A DNA stretch of 64,000 bases from Phoronis australis (taxonomy: Eukaryota; Phoronida; Phoronidae), in assembly GCA_002633005.1 (NCBI GenBank), contig NMRA01000414.1, forward strand, positions 216,356-280,355. Direction: 5' to 3'. The translations under genes and the position numbers were made by a program. Below are positions 11,221-26,300 of this stretch, in pieces. The notes below the pieces were generated by a model. The model searched no databases and was not told the origin of the DNA. It saw nothing but the letters and a program-made list of their open reading frames with translations. Each line of letters starts with the position of its first letter. Position 1 is the stretch's first letter.

Positions 11221-11302
11221 ATGTGGAGTACTATGAAAAACTTCTGCCGACTTTTGTGGGTGGTTAGCTCCCTCACATTAACCCTAGCTGTCGCAAAATC
11301 GG
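11221..11302 (+). CDS. CLSTN: calsyntenin exon 1: start and signal peptide
   Basis: It encodes MWSTMKNFCRLLWVVSSLTL and then a hydrophobic run to AKSG, and ends in phase 1 at a GTAAGT donor. The second in-frame ATG (codon 5) has an A at -3 and may be the preferred start. Either start leaves a good signal peptide. Confidence 0.85.
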
Positions 11303-14300
11303 GTAAGTATCCTGTTAGTGATTTATGTTTTGACGGAAAGAAGCGAAACATTGAACGAGGGAGACACGACAGGCTGACAGAAATCCATGTCCTCTCCTCT
11401 GTTCCAAAACAGCGGCCTGATATCATTCATTAGGTTTACAAAACCAAACGACATAGTTCTTCCAAATATAGTGTTGTAATCGGTGGCCTGTGGTGCTTAA
11501 AGTTAAAGCTGTTTAAAATCTTTTGGAAATCATTTTTTATGAAAAAATTTGATCCCCTTCGCAACAGTGGAAGTGCAACTGCACTACGAATAAATTCCAG
11601 AGTTTCAAAATAAAGCAAATTACTTATATGATATTCTGGTCTGTTATGTATGTAAATAATATTTTTGAGCTGTGGATAATATTTTTATTGCTTGTTTTTC
11701 AAGTTCATGCTGGGGACCCTTCTTCGATTTTGGTGTCGATTATCGACACTATTCCCCTCTAAATTACCTTCATCAGGACCAAAACTTCCTGTCCAATGTT
11801 TATAAAACCTCCAAGTTCAGAATCACTTCCAACTCACGCAGCTCCTCAAATTGGTGGTGAACTGGGGCAAGGGGATTTTCCCCTCACCTGAAAAGATTGG
11901 AAGACATGGACACCTCTCCCCTCAAGGTTAAGCAATTGCCTGACATGCTTTGTTTACCTGATTGAAATATAAAGTTCTTCAAGTCTGATTACTCAATGCC
12001 AATTTAGGTTTCATAACACTAGGATTCAAATTTCTTTCACATAATTCCCAAAGCACATGAAGAGTGTTGCCACTTTTTGAAAATTCTAAATGTGTTTACT
12101 TAGACTTCGCTTGTGACATCCTTAAAATGTTTAAAATTCTTCATCATATTTCAAATGGCCACGTATAAACCACCTGGAGTTTCGTTTTTCTGAAACATTG
12201 GAATAAATTAGTCTATTCCACCGGCAACATGGAGGAATTTAGTCAGTGGATTATGATTCACCATGTTCCTACTGATCAGCTGTGAATCTCTGAGAACTTG
12301 TTCAGCAATCAGTATTGATTCTCTACTGCTCCTATGTTAGGAGAGGAGAGTTTCACTTTGGATGGCTCATGTTGTGGAGTGTTTCTGTCTCACCTCTCAA
12401 GTTTTCACTTGCCTTGCACTTATTTGCTCTACTCGTGGTTCTTAAAGTACGACATGGACACATGGAGGAGTTATGTAATGTACAGAAGAACTAATTATCG
12501 TTTTCACCATCAGAAAAGTTACTAAGAAAAGCTGTCAATATCAGAAATCTATAAAGTCAGAATCCTATTTCATCGCCTTATAATTACAGCATCAAATGTA
12601 AACAACAAACGGTGTTATTAAAATTGAGATTCTAAAAACCGTCCTGTCGGTGATAAAATGAACATAACTGACCATGAGCACTTAGAAGAATTTTTTATTG
12701 TTGATGAGGGTGGGAATTGAACCCAATGTGGGTGTTACCCATAATCTGTTCTAGTACAGTACCGGTAGATGCACCAGTTTAAACTCCGTAATGATACAAA
12801 ACTGTGCATTTTACACTGATGTTCCTTACCATGAAGAAGTACCCACGGTCATTACCTGCATTGTTTTATGTTGAGTGGTGATTTTCTGTTATGAGCCAAA
12901 ATCAAGTCTGAATGGTACTGTTTATGAATGAAATAAAATGTCAGTGTGTTTTCGGCAGTAGTCACTTTTGATGGTCCCTGGTTTTAAGATTCAGGTTGAG
13001 CCGCTGAAAAACTTCCGTTCTCAAAATGTGGTGCAAATCAAAAGTGGGTACTCTTTCTGTATTTTAAGCCCTGAATGATGATTGTGCGGGTATATTTCTG
13101 GACTGCGCTGTTAGCACATAAAATATAAAAAGACGCAAGTACATTGCAGCTGTGGGCTCGCCTGGAACATCTTTTAAAACGTAACACTTCCAAAAATGCA
13201 GAATTGTAGTCAACTTACAGCTAGTCGGATAAAACATGACTGTTGTTTTTTTTATTGTCCTTGGGGTTTCTGTTTCATATGCTACCACTTCAATTACACT
13301 AAGTCTGCTGGGCACAACCTTTTGAAAGAAGGCACCCTTTTTATCATCAAAGGTGCGCACATACAGCAAAGGTTCAAAGCTGGTCAGGAACATCCCTGAT
13401 TGTGATTGTAGTAATTATTAGCCGACACAATGGTAAAATCTCTAGTTAAGAACACTTAATGGCTCAACAGGGAAATTAATCCTAAGTAACACTTAACAAA
13501 TGCTTTAGTTTTACTTTCATGAGATACGATAGGTACCGCCAGACAATTTTTGTTTTGTTTTGAGATAGCATGGACATTCACAACGATCTCAATATCACTA
13601 GTCTTTCAGAAATGAATAAATGGGAATTTTGGGAATTATTTTTGTCAGAAATTAGTGAGATCTTACCAGGAAGCATTGGTTCATACATGCCTTAGGGTCA
13701 CTTTTTCACAGTTGCATGGATTGTTTTTTCATTTGCATGTGATGTATTTTGTCTCCATAAGCAACAATTATAGTTGAATAGGTCGTAATGTTATTAGGAC
13801 TGTTACGTTATTTCACTTAGCAAACTAAAGAAATCTTCAATTAAATCCGGAAGCTGTACCACACTTTGTTTTACCTGCTAACATGATGTGGCTTTGGGAC
13901 CTATGTTGTGGTCAGCCTCGGAAACACCTTCGGGTCTTCCTATAAGAGTTCTTTTGTTGACCAGTGTGAAAAAACACTGTTTTGTCTGGTTTTGGTTTGG
14001 TTGTTTTCGTAGAGCCTCTTTGTTTGAGTTCATTTGCAGGTTGGGTGCACATTTCAACGATATACGATTGACACCCTTCTGTTACTCTTGTGACAATGGC
14101 GTGGTGTGGCAGTTTTTAAGATATTTTGACCACCTTGTTTCTTAGAGACTTAGTGAAACTGGAAACTGCAGCCAATACAGGTTAGCAGTATTATAGTATT
14201 ATATAAAGATGTTTGTTCGGTTCCCTTCTTATTGGTATTGAAACCAGAGTGCCTGCATTGAGGGCTATTATTGTAATTTTCCCATTATTTTACACAAAAA

Positions 14301-17300
14301 TAATCTTAAAAATTACCATTTTCCATTTTTCAAAGGCTGATTACTTTGCTGCTAGTAAGAGAAAATTTACCAAAAGTTGTTTTATAAGATCTACTCACTA
14401 CAAGCCATGTTTGTAATAGACTAGTTGGTCTTAATCTTTACTTTGTGGAGAGTTTTAGGAAGTAAAATTTCTCTCGTCCGCCATATTGTGTGCTTAATAA
14501 GCGAACAAATTATGATAGTAGACTGACTTAGCAGCATAACATATTTGCAATTAACACCTGCTTGATGCTGGCAGATATGGTACTAAAATAGAATGTTTGG
14601 AGGTAACATGAGACTTAACTTGCTGAACATCCTAACCTCAGTATCTTACTTTTTAACGTTCAATAAGTCTGTAGGATATGACTGTGTATCGGATTTGCAT
14701 CAAAGCTGCTTTGTGATCGCTGATTCAGCAAGATTTTACATACCCTGTAAACACCTCTACTGCTAAGCGTAAACATATCATGTGTTGAGCTTTTGAATGG
14801 TTAGCTAAGTGCCAAGTACCTGGACTTTAACCTATTCAGGTGTCGCATCAGTGAGTCATTACCACTAAGTACCTGGGTGCACCTGGCCCTTTATTTCGGC
14901 CTGATGTGTTGATTTCTGAAAATCTCTGCTCCAAATTTATTGCCGCTCAATGTGCGAGCAGACATCTTGAGTGAAAAATGAGCTTCTGATGACTGTTACA
15001 GAATAGACAGATGTTCTCATAATTTTTTGTTTCTCATAAAAATTAAAGAAACTGTTCCAAGATTTTATCAACATAGAAAGGTTGTTTGTTAATCCAAGCT
15101 CTGCAAATTTCCTACATGTATACAATGCAAAATATGAATCTTACAAGTGCATCATTATCACTCATTCACCTATATGCTCAGTCGGTGGTAAAATCTTGTT
15201 TTCATTTCTGTTCTTAAGTATTGTCCTTGTTATACGACTTGTGTTGTTAATCATTACGTTCACTAAACCTAATTAACAGTTTAATTAACAGCTAATTAGC
15301 CTCATCCATTGTGTTTCCTAGAACAAACTCATTTCATTGTTCATGTTGAATTATACATTCTGCATATCCTTTTGACATGCGCGATCAATAGAAAGGTGCA
15401 CTTCATCAATGAGCTCTCCCTACTTTTGGTCGATCGCCTCACCTTGATGCTCCCTCATCCATGTCACGGAAAAGGTCAAAGACGTCTTGTGCGTGCATGA
15501 TATTTATGTCTTCTCGAATCTGTCACCGATCAGTCTTTATTTGCGTGTATTGTCTTGTCACACACGTAGATGTCATTTTAGCTCATTGTCATATTAAGCG
15601 CTAATTCGCTGTGTCTATAAATTTTTGTTAAGTGGAGACGAGTAGTTTATTGGCTGAAAAGCATCATAAAGTATCTAGTAGGAAGTACGGATCTACATTT
15701 GATCCAGTGGTTCTGAAGTACTGGACAGGACCTAACAATGTGTAGTACACAGTGGTGTTAATTGTGCAACTCATCTCTCAATCCAATTAGTGTCATTTCG
15801 CTCTCTCGTTGCAATTTTGACATTTCAGTAATGAGTTTTTCATAAACGCGCTGGATTTCAGACACGTAATTACTTCCCGATCGCATTCTGTAAAATTACT
15901 GTCCGTCAGCTTTTTTAATTTTCTTCCGATGCTGGATGATATTAGTATTCAATGGTTTTCAGAAGCTTTATTAATTATCACACTTTCTCTGAGGTGCTTA
16001 TTCAAGCAAATAGGACCCCCCCCTCCCCCCGCGTACAAAGTTAAAGATTAAGAACAAAAAATTAATTGTAAGCATGGTTTGAAGTGTGTAGATCAGTAGA
16101 TGTCAACATGTGCTAAAATTCCGTTATTTGGAAAAGGGTGGTCAACCATTGATACATGAAAAGGGAGCGCTCTTGGTTGTTATTTTTGTGGGAAATTAGT
16201 GCATTTACATCTGGCTACATTGGGAACTTTGAACTCTTTGAAGTTATTGGAAGCTGTTGTTGTCAACAATGGCATGTGTTGCATTAATACACTTCAATTA
16301 TTGACTAGCCTACTTCTATAGCAATTTTAATTCAGTTTTCCCAATATATGCTTAACTCTTCATGTAAAAAAATACACACACTTTAAATATTTGAGTACAG
16401 TAGAATCTAACCAATTTCAAGCAAAAATAGTTCTAAAAATTGCAATTTTCCGTTTTACAAAGGCTAAAGTTGCATTTTTTCATTTGACAAGGTCTTCTTA
16501 TTTGCTGTGATTGTTAATGCCTCTGTTTTTCAAATTATTGTCTCGTAGTTCGATGTAGGTTCCATACGGAAACCAATGAGAAAGCCTAAGTTAATTTTGC
16601 TGTTTACATTAACGCAGCACAACTCAATGGGAAAATGCCTTTAGTTAAGTTTGTTTAATAATGACCTTATTGGAAAACCTTTGAAACACCCCTGAGAAGC
16701 ATACATGTTTTACCACTAATGGAAATTACATTCATTCCTTGGAAGTATCTTTTATACCTGTTTGGCTTAACGCCAACATGGTGTTGAACCTAGTCCAGGA
16801 TTTTAGATGCTCTTGTTTGTAATGGGTTAAATTTTGAATTTTTCAATCAAAATACCTTTAGGGTTAATTTGTCTGGATATGGTAATTCAGAACTTAATAA
16901 AACACTGTTCACAGAACTTAATTTTCTGGAGCCAAGTTAAAAGTGGTGTCCTTGTGCGGCCCAGAGCTGTTGTCATCGTGCGAGTTGTCACCGTGCAACT
17001 TGCTCCACTTAAGTCTCATGTACACAGCATTAGATCACAAACTGGATCAGCATTTGGCACAGTAAGACTTTCTGTGTTGCTCGCATAAACAATAGCGAAC
17101 GTCCAAACCTTGTAGAATGCCAGCGGATCAGCTGTATATACGCTATTACACAAGCGCATTGAACGATGCCTTTCCACCCTGCCGCAGATGTATTTAGATG
17201 TGTAGTTGACGCTAGAGCAACTTATCAAGTGCAATTCGCTCTTCCTCTCAAACCGGTGTCAGAAATGACCGCTAGTGTCAATTTGCTACGTCATAGTCGT

Positions 17301-20300
17301 GTTTACACACGCACTTGCGTCCATCAGCTGCTCTGTGTTAGTTGCGCCGTGACAGCGGTGAGGGAGACCTCACTCACCTGTCATGTTTTAAACGATTTCC
17401 ATGAATTACAAAATCTTACGCAAACGAAATGACTGGAATTGATACTCTCAAAATTTTCAAAAAATTCAAAGAATGTAGCAAAGGACTTCAATAAGTTATT
17501 TTTTTATTTTTATAAATAAGAAACACAAATAGTATCCCTAGTTGACCTAGTGAGGTATCAGTATCTTGGAACGTTGTTTATTTGTTTCTGTCAACTTATT
17601 TTCTTATCAAATCAAAACACCTCTCAAAGTGATATGTGATCAAGTGATATGAATGTCCAGCGGTACCAGTTAGAATGTCTCATTCCGTTTTCCCCACAGC
17701 GAACTTTTTCTTTTCATTTGCTCGCACCACTCACAACTCTGCTTCATAATCTCACCTTCAGGCTAATGATGACTTATAACTGCACAGAACGGTCATCGTC
17801 AGGCTATCAGCTTTCTGCAACCTTTTCAATGGCTACATCTCTGTTCATTCCTGATACAGTAGCAACCAAAGCTTGTTAGTAACTACGGTGATCTTTTTTG
17901 TAGTTGTCTCGTAGTAATGACGTAGTCGTGTTCTGCATCAGTGACCAAGAGTTTGATTGGAATTTGTTTTTTTTTGTCGTTGTTTGATGGCTTCTGAGAT
18001 GTGAACCTAGTTATTCAAGTTTGGTTAGAAAACATTCACTTTATGACAGCAAATCATCTAAATTCAGCAACAGTAAGCTATGTATCATTTTCTGTTGAGT
18101 AATAGTAGACTATTGTTGGGGTCTAAAACTGGTGATTTATGGATCGTGTTTGTAATAAGTACCAGTGCAGTGGGATAATAAGACTAAGTAGATTAGAAAC
18201 ACTTTGCACATACATTTTAAGGATCACTAATGAAATGAACATGATTATTGGATCAATGTAAATATTGATCAATATAAAGTCTCCAGTTTACCTAGTGATT
18301 GTCGCGATGACCGATTCTGCTATTCACAAAACGTGTTTCCTCAGCATTTAAAAAGTGATCGCCAAAATGGCTTTAATTTTTGCCTCAGTTCAGCTGTTAG
18401 AGAATGAGTAGGCTATGGAATCAATATGACTTCTCATTTTATTTCCTCTGTGAGTTAGGAATTTATATGGTTTTAGATAGAGGTCTTTCAGTTGTTTTTG
18501 TCTGCTCGGTGTCTGACGTCACAAAACCTCTAAGTCCGTTTCACAGAAGTGAACAAATTAATCACGTGTGAAGTGCGTCTTTTAATAATCATTAATGGTA
18601 GCTCTTCACTTATTTCGCACGAAAAGGATTGCCAATAATGTTATTTCCCTGTTTCTGAAAGGCTGATTACGGTTGTGTCTTGTTTGGACGAAAATAATTT
18701 GCAAAAATTACCCTTTCCTTCATTTTTCAATGTCTTTTGTAGTTGTGAATGTCCACAATTTCTCAAGATATTTTTTATGGTAGCTATGGTACAAAAATGG
18801 TTAACCATGCACCATATCTTTTATGAAAAAATGAAAAAATAAAAATTCACTTGTCCACCATGTTGTGTCTAAACTGAGCAAACTGCATTGTGTTAAATTG
18901 CGGACTTTTATTTTGACTTTTAGTGACGCGGGGGAACCACCACGATCCTGAGTTGGTGTTGATCAACAAAGCCGGCAAGAGCGTAGAGCGTTACCATGGT
19001 GAACTGCGGGCAGGTGACACGGTGGTGGAGTTAGACCCTCCGCTGCGCGCCACAGATAAGGATGAGGGTGAATCAAGTAAGTCTTGTTTTGTAATTACTA
19101 CAAAAAAGTTTTTATGTAGAAAACTGATAAAAGTTAAGATAACATAGGCTTAATGCTGAAAGTTAATATTTTGTCAGAACTGATTGTGTCCATTGCAATA
19201 GTCACTTATGGGGGTCCAGTATTTTGTAAACCAGTTTGATGTTTGTTTTTCAACACTTGGAGAAAACTGATTCTCAAAATGCTAAACCTCTGTAAGTGAC
19301 TTATCACCGTGTCCACAATTGTGAAGTAGACAATAAAAAGCTTAGAATTCTTAAATGGAGGTTTATAAATTCACCGGAATAAACAGTGACATAACTTCAG
19401 TAGCCAGGTCAAAGAATCCATAGATTTATGAGATTTCCTTATTCTGGTTTAAGGTGTGTTTCTTCCCTATACACCTGTGTGCCCCTTTTTCAGAGTACAT
19501 CTGTGGTTACACAGTCGAACAGACTCACAAGGACAAGGTTCACCAAGTGACCTTCCCCTTCAAGGTGGAGCTACGTGACCACAAGACGGGAGAGGCGGAG
19601 ATCGTGCTGGCCCGAGACGTCAAGCTGGACGTAAGGGCCAAGCCCTTTTACAAGTTCTGGGTGTCTGCTTATGACTGTGGCTCCCCTAGGAGGTATTCAG
19701 AGAGGTGGGTACAGTAGTTTTGTTTCCGCTGAGTCAGTTGTTCTTGCAATAGGTTTATGTACCAACTGAGGTATAATAATCATGTAAGTTTCACTGTTTA
19801 TACATAATTGTGGCTGTTCCGTGCTATTTTCTTGATTTGGCGACATTTTTCTGACCAAGGCTGTCATCTGCTTCAAATCCATCAGGAGAGTTTGCTGCTA
19901 AATTATTTTTAGTTACTTACGTGCCCTATCTACGCACATAGCAACACATACGATTGGCGTGAAACCTGATAATGCTCTGCAAATGTCAACCCTGCGAAAA
20001 GTTGATTTGCCAATTGTCGATGTGTGTTCTTCCTTTGTGCTCGCGCAATAATGTAGAATTCTGACACTGGTCGTATCAATAAACCTGCTAACCGAGGTTT
20101 TTCTTGTGTCAGTGACATGCTGCTGAAATTCCCATGGCTCCAATGGTTGTTGTTTTAATTAGTCTTACCATGGTTGTCACAGGGATTGTTTTCGCACCAC
20201 CTGCACCTTTGGGAGTATAGTGTGCCTAATGCTGATGTCAGTGGAGGTGAACTATTAGTGTGCATTGCCTTTTTTGATTACTAAGTTTATCGTCACCCTT

Positions 20301-23300
20301 ATCTGATGAATTATGTAGGGTTCTAACTACGTTAAAATTATCTACTGTGGAACCCGTTTTGCTTTGTTTTCTCAAACCTCTATAGCATTTATCTGGAGGA
20401 TGTACTTTATATTAGTACATGTTTTTCGATCTCAAACAGTATTTTTCTGAAGACTCAGATACATATAGCACTTCTTTATTTAGTGGCAAGACAGGTGAAT
20501 TAAACTATGCCCAGTTCCAACTATTATTAAAATCTCTTGGTCTATTTACACTGACCTCTTGTCTATTTACAGAGGTCGGTGTAAAGAGACCAAGAAATTT
20601 TAATAATTGTTGTAACACGCCATCACCTCAGAGCGGTTTTAGAAAGTCATTATGCCCAGTTCAGCTGGCTTATCAATCCACAGCCTAACAAATAGTCTAG
20701 TCATTTTCGTCTATTGATTTTTGTTAATGGATATATAAGTTTCATACCTGCCCAAGTTTCCCCTGTGCTGGCATGTTGTCAGCCATTAATTGAACGAGGG
20801 TCATCAGTTTCTGTACTTGATGTGTCACGGTGTTTTGACACAAGTTCACTGTGCGGGGGTTATCCTTTAGAACATTGTCACTGGCAGCGGAACGCATTTT
20901 TTGTCAGCTCGGAAGTAAGGTTTAACCCTTTGTGTAACGTTGAACAGTTTGATGTATGGTGGGAGTGTATGAAAGCTGTCTTTGTTGTTTAAGTTTCCTG
21001 GTATTTCAGTTTCATGTCGTTTCGGGAAAATGTAGGCATTTCTTGGATCAAGTTCATGCTTGAGAAATTACGTCATTTTGTGTACATCAAAGGGTTTTAG
21101 TTTGAGGCATTTTGTCATATAATTACTATGTTCAACAAGTCCAGGAAAAAAGTGTGACCATATACTTTTAACTTTGAACAAACTGAGGAGTGGCAGGTTG
21201 ATAGTTTTTCTGGCTTCACTGGAAATATTCACAAACGTGCCTAAACCAGTTCTACGAACATGAACCTTCGTTCAGAAAAGTTTCGAAATCTAGCCCTGTT
21301 CGAGGCACAAGTATAATTTTCTAAGATAAATCTTAGAAATCTCTTGAAAGGTTTCAAAAATGACTAGTGTCTGTCAGTAAAGGCTTTATGACAAGCAGAA
21401 CCCATTTGATTTAGCACAATATGTTTTATGGTGTACTTTTCACTGGTACCCCTTGTCCATTTTCTGAACGTACACATATAGACAAACAAATGCCAATTTC
21501 TCCAATATTCATCTTGGAGCCCCCTATCAGAAATTCCTGGTGTAGTTCTACATTTTGCTGTAGAGAATAGTTCGTCTTTCATCCAGCTGCATACAGCTGT
21601 TCTCGCTTTTTTCAGTGCTCATGTGCGTGTCAACATTGTGGAAGGTGTCCAGCACCCGCCTGTGTTTGAGCAACAGTCGTACACTGTGAGCGTACAGGAG
21701 GGACAGGTTTTTGACAAGATCCTGCAAGTGAAGGCACGCGACCAAGATCTGTCACCTCGAGACCACGACATCTGTCGCTACAAGATCCTGACACGTGACG
21801 TGCCATTTGTGGTGGACGAAGAAGGTAGGTCGAAACATGTACCAATTGAAAGTAGTTTTGGTGATTCAAATGATGTTGAAACTTTTAGTGTTTGTTGCAT
21901 GCCATAGTTTGCTTTTCTTCTTTAATACACTTTTGTATTGGAGTGTTGGGCGATTAGTTTGCTACGGTTAGTAGAATCCAATATGATTCTGTTGCTTTGT
22001 TTCGATATTCTTCCGTCATCTTCATTAAAGATTCATCGTAAAATGTATTTTTACACCTCTTTGTTGACCAGGCTGATCATTGTCAACATCATGCACTTTT
22101 TGGTTTGTGTTTGAATACTGATTTTAAATATCATGTGAAGGTCACCTGTCTTGTTATTTAGAGTTGCCTGTCAGCAAGCATTGTGGTGAGGCCAGTAGGC
22201 ACAAAGTCCACCTACTGATAACCTCTTGCTCCTCTATCTTGTGATCAGCTGGCATTATGTCAACAAAACCCCCTCTCAAAGCTGGGTTGATAATACTGTT
22301 ATCTTCATCATAGCCAAATCACTGTCAAGAATGCTTTGCTCTGTTATTTAAAACTATTTGTAAATGCGCAGCACATCCCCAGCAGAAGTGAAGTAGCAGT
22401 TTTTTCGTTTATATCAATTTTCCATCATAGTAGCTTGTCATATCTAGTTGTGTTCATCGGGCTTGTCACTTGATCAGCGTCTCTCTCACGATCCAGCTGC
22501 CTGTTTTGAATACCACTATTCTTTGTGTCCTTTATTGTCACAATTGTGACTTTGTGGTATTTGAAAGCTGGCTGTTTTCCCAGCGACCTTTGAAATTGCA
22601 CACTAGTTGGAGTCTGTCCCCATACCCATGTAAATGAATTGGGTGGAATAGCCATTCTGTGCGAGTTCAAAGTTCATTTGACAGGCTCAGGTGTTCCCTT
22701 GGGATGTTTCTAGCAAAACAGTGCCACACTAGAAGTAACAATCATGATTAATTGTACGTCGTTGCCCTGTGGGAGGTCCAGTTAATATATATTTTATTAC
22801 TGCGGGTGTTGTTGAGGAATGTGAGAGCTCTGTTCACCTGGAAAATGTTAGAAATTGTTATGCATGTTGCAGGGCTACCTGTGATGTTAGGTCTGTCCGT
22901 GGGCAACTATGCGTTGCTTGTTTAAGAATAAACGCAACACTAGCCCACAGTTTTATCTGTGTTGCTTTGATCATATTCAACTTTAGTGTTCTCTTATTGC
23001 TTCAGCTGATAAGAACGCGATTTTTCCTCAATTCAAAAGAGGAGTCGAGCTTTGCAGCTGGTAAACGTATTCTCAAAATTGATGCTAGTGAGAAAGGAAC
23101 TAGAGTTTTTTTTATCTTACTTATAGATTGCTCGAGATTGCGCAATATACCTTCTCGTTAAGTAAAGAATTTTCTTGGTTGGTTAGCTAGGACCTTGAGA
23201 GAGGTTTACTGCTGCTGTTGGTATTGACGGTTCCATTGCATTTGCCAGTCTGTTCGGTTCTGTTTCATGCAGCTTTCCTACACAGCACGATGACGCATTG

Positions 23301-26300
23301 ATTGCTGACCATGATCAATTATTGGCGCGCTGAGTAATTAGTGGATGGCGATCAAAGGGCATTCTTTGATCGTGTGAGCGCGCTGGTTGTTCATCAGTGA
23401 TGGCTGCCGACAAGTCTGCTATGTGGCTGATATATAGTTCAGGAAAACACTTGTCTGTCTGGATACAAAATTAGAAAGTAGTGGGAATACGTGTAGACAT
23501 TTTCTGCGTCACGCTTCGATTCCAAAAACATGTAGCTTAACATAGTTGCTCTACCATCATTTTCAAGAAGAAATTCACCTGCTTGATTGGCATTTTGAGA
23601 TAAGCTGTCAATCCAGACATACTATCTTGGAGAGAATTGATAACACAAGTACATGTTGTGTTTATCTGTGTGATTTCTTACACCTTGTTAACGATTCTGC
23701 GTGTAAAAGTTACGCGAAATTGACTTTTCACAGCATCACCTGCTGGTCTATTACCAAATACCTCTACGCCTCTCCCTGTTCTGTTACATAATGTTACTAT
23801 CCGTTGGGCAATCAGTGCTGTTCAATTCCTGCACTGTTCGAGTGCTGCCTTCTGCATTTATTGATCACGCACTTTTATCACAGCATATCCCCAGTGTATT
23901 GACCCGACTCTGTTTTTATACCGACTTCACCATAGATGATCACTTGAACTGCAGTGAGTGGAAGGGTATCTCTTGCTATACCGAGAATCAATACTGAAGT
24001 CGGTGTTGTAGAAAACGTGCTCTCTGATTTGTCGGTCCTATTCATAGTAGGCGCATAATCTCTGTTTTGAACTGATGTTGGGTCTTTCCCTCCGCTTAGA
24101 ATCAATTGAGTGGCGGGCTTAGAAAGCTTGTCTCCCTGTTGTTCTTTCTATTTCCTCTTGTCGGATGATGTTTAAATGTTTCTTTTGTTGCGCACTGTTT
24201 GAGCGTGTATGCTGCTAATCCTGGCCTTCCGTTTGTGCTGAATTTTCTCTTGGAGATTTTTAATCCATTTTTAATGAAAACAGGATGCTCGCTTTTAAGT
24301 TTTCTTTTCTAAGAGGTAGCCTCTTGATGTTAACCAATTACAAAATAAATTGTCAATTATGTTATTGAATGAACTTTGGTTGACACTGTGTTTAATGCTT
24401 TTCCAAATTCGGATGAATGCCAGATATCACTATTAAGGCTGTAGCATTTTGCCTTACGCTCCTGACGAAGGTCGCATTGCTCAGTACATTTTGTTTTTAA
24501 TTCAAGTGTATTGTCTACATTCGTCTTGTTATCTTTTCTATCTGGCGTTATGTTGTCAACTTGTGTGCAACTGCGATTATTTCCAAGGTGGCAGTTTATT
24601 TTGGTTTAGCAGTAATATAACCTTGGCATTCATGCCTGCGTCTAATTGAAGTTGATGTTAAGTGGTTATACTACACGCAAAACCACTAACAAGGAATCAA
24701 AATCCTCTTTCCANTTCTAAGAGGTAGCCTCTTGATGTTAACCAATTACAAAATAAATTGTCAATTATGTTATTGAATGAACTTTGATTGACACTGTGTT
24801 TAATGCTTTTCCAAATTCGGATGAATGCCCGATATCACTATTAAGGCTGTAGCATTTTGCCTTACGCTCCTGACGAAGGTCGCATTGCTCAGTACATTTT
24901 GTTTTTAATTCAAGTGTATTGTCTACATTCGTCTTGTTATCTTTTCTATCTGGCGTTATGTTGTCAACTTGTGTGCAACTGCGATTATTTCCAAGGTGGC
25001 AGTTTATTTTGGTTTAGCAGTAATATAACCTTGGCATTCATGCCTGCGTCTAATTGAAGTTGATGTTAAGTGGTTATACTACACGCAAAACCACTAACAA
25101 GGAATCAAAATCCTCTTTCCATATTGATGCGTACACGGTCAGGCGAATGCCAGACAATCACCCGGTGTTGCTGTTTCTCCTTCAGGCAATGTCAAGAACA
25201 CAGAGAAGCTGGCGTATACCCGCCAAAAGATGTACAAACTGTCAGTGGTTGCCCAGGACTGCTCTGGGAAGGTCTCCAAGCCAATCAGCCTCACCATCAA
25301 GGTGATGCCTAGTTGTCAGCCAGGCTGGAATGGTAAGGACCTCTATTGGTTGCCTACAACATCTCTCTGTGTGTGTGTCTGTCTATTGAGTGATCCTGTA
25401 GTTACAAAAGACTAGACTTTATATTGATTGTATGCGAAGATTTGCTCTGTTCATGTATAAAATTATGGTTTAAATGATTTTTTATTATAAGAAAAAAATG
25501 TTGTTCTCTAAATATCCACAACAGCAATGTAGAACTTTCACAATTTTCTGACAAGTTTCTTTGTACAAAGTAGAGACGTCATTGAATTTCTAAATGCCTG
25601 CCATGGTGGTTTTTTATTGGTTGCATGCCTCCCCATACAGTGTTAGTTATCCATAAATTGCACCAAAACATTGCCCGACTCGACGCCATCCAGGATTACT
25701 CACTACAACGTACCCTTTCTTTTGAAGGTATTGACGAACGGCTAGAGTACACGCCCAACTCTGGCATCTACAAAATGTTCCGTCCTGCCAAGTTGGAGAC
25801 GTGTCAGGCTGTGTGCAAGGTGGAGAAGATACAGACTAAAGTCAGTCTGCAGACGAGTCACATTGGCAAGAACTGTGACCGCGACACCTACTCCACGGAG
25901 ACACTAAGGAAGAGATGTGGTAAGCCCTTGTGCGAATCATTAACCGTTATATTTAGGCACAACATTTCCATAGATATTTTGAACTTCATCTGTCAGTGAA
26001 ATTGTATTATCTTGGAATCGTATTTGTTTAAGTTTGTATTCAAGTATGTGGCCATTGCTGCAAAAAACATATTATCTTGCCTGTCGACGGGTCTTCAAGT
26101 CTCTTGCTTCTGTCCTGACAAAAATGTTTTGTTAATGTGTTCAGTGGTCCACCATGCCTGAGTTGGTCTTAGGATTTTACTCACGTTGGCTGATAAGTTG
26201 GTTTGATGTAGTAATATTGCCGTGTTTCTAGTGGCACTCAAAGTTTTGTTGTCATACAGCAGATTATTATGAATATTTTTTGCCGTTTTCATTAAGAATT

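Larger units (their letters stand above)
11303..18923 (+). other. calsyntenin intron 1 (7.6 kb)
   Basis: No supported exon lies inside. It holds a probable tRNA-derived SINE relic near 12700, a hairpin-MITE relic near 12960-13055, dispersed ~220-bp repeat copies at 14291 and 18688, and a C-rich run at 16015-16030. The remainder is unrecognised AT-rich sequence. Confidence 0.6.

Noticed and set aside
24449-25057. Two identical 66-codon frames, apparently a duplicated gene
   Set aside because: They are the two halves of a single-N assembly duplication in an intron.
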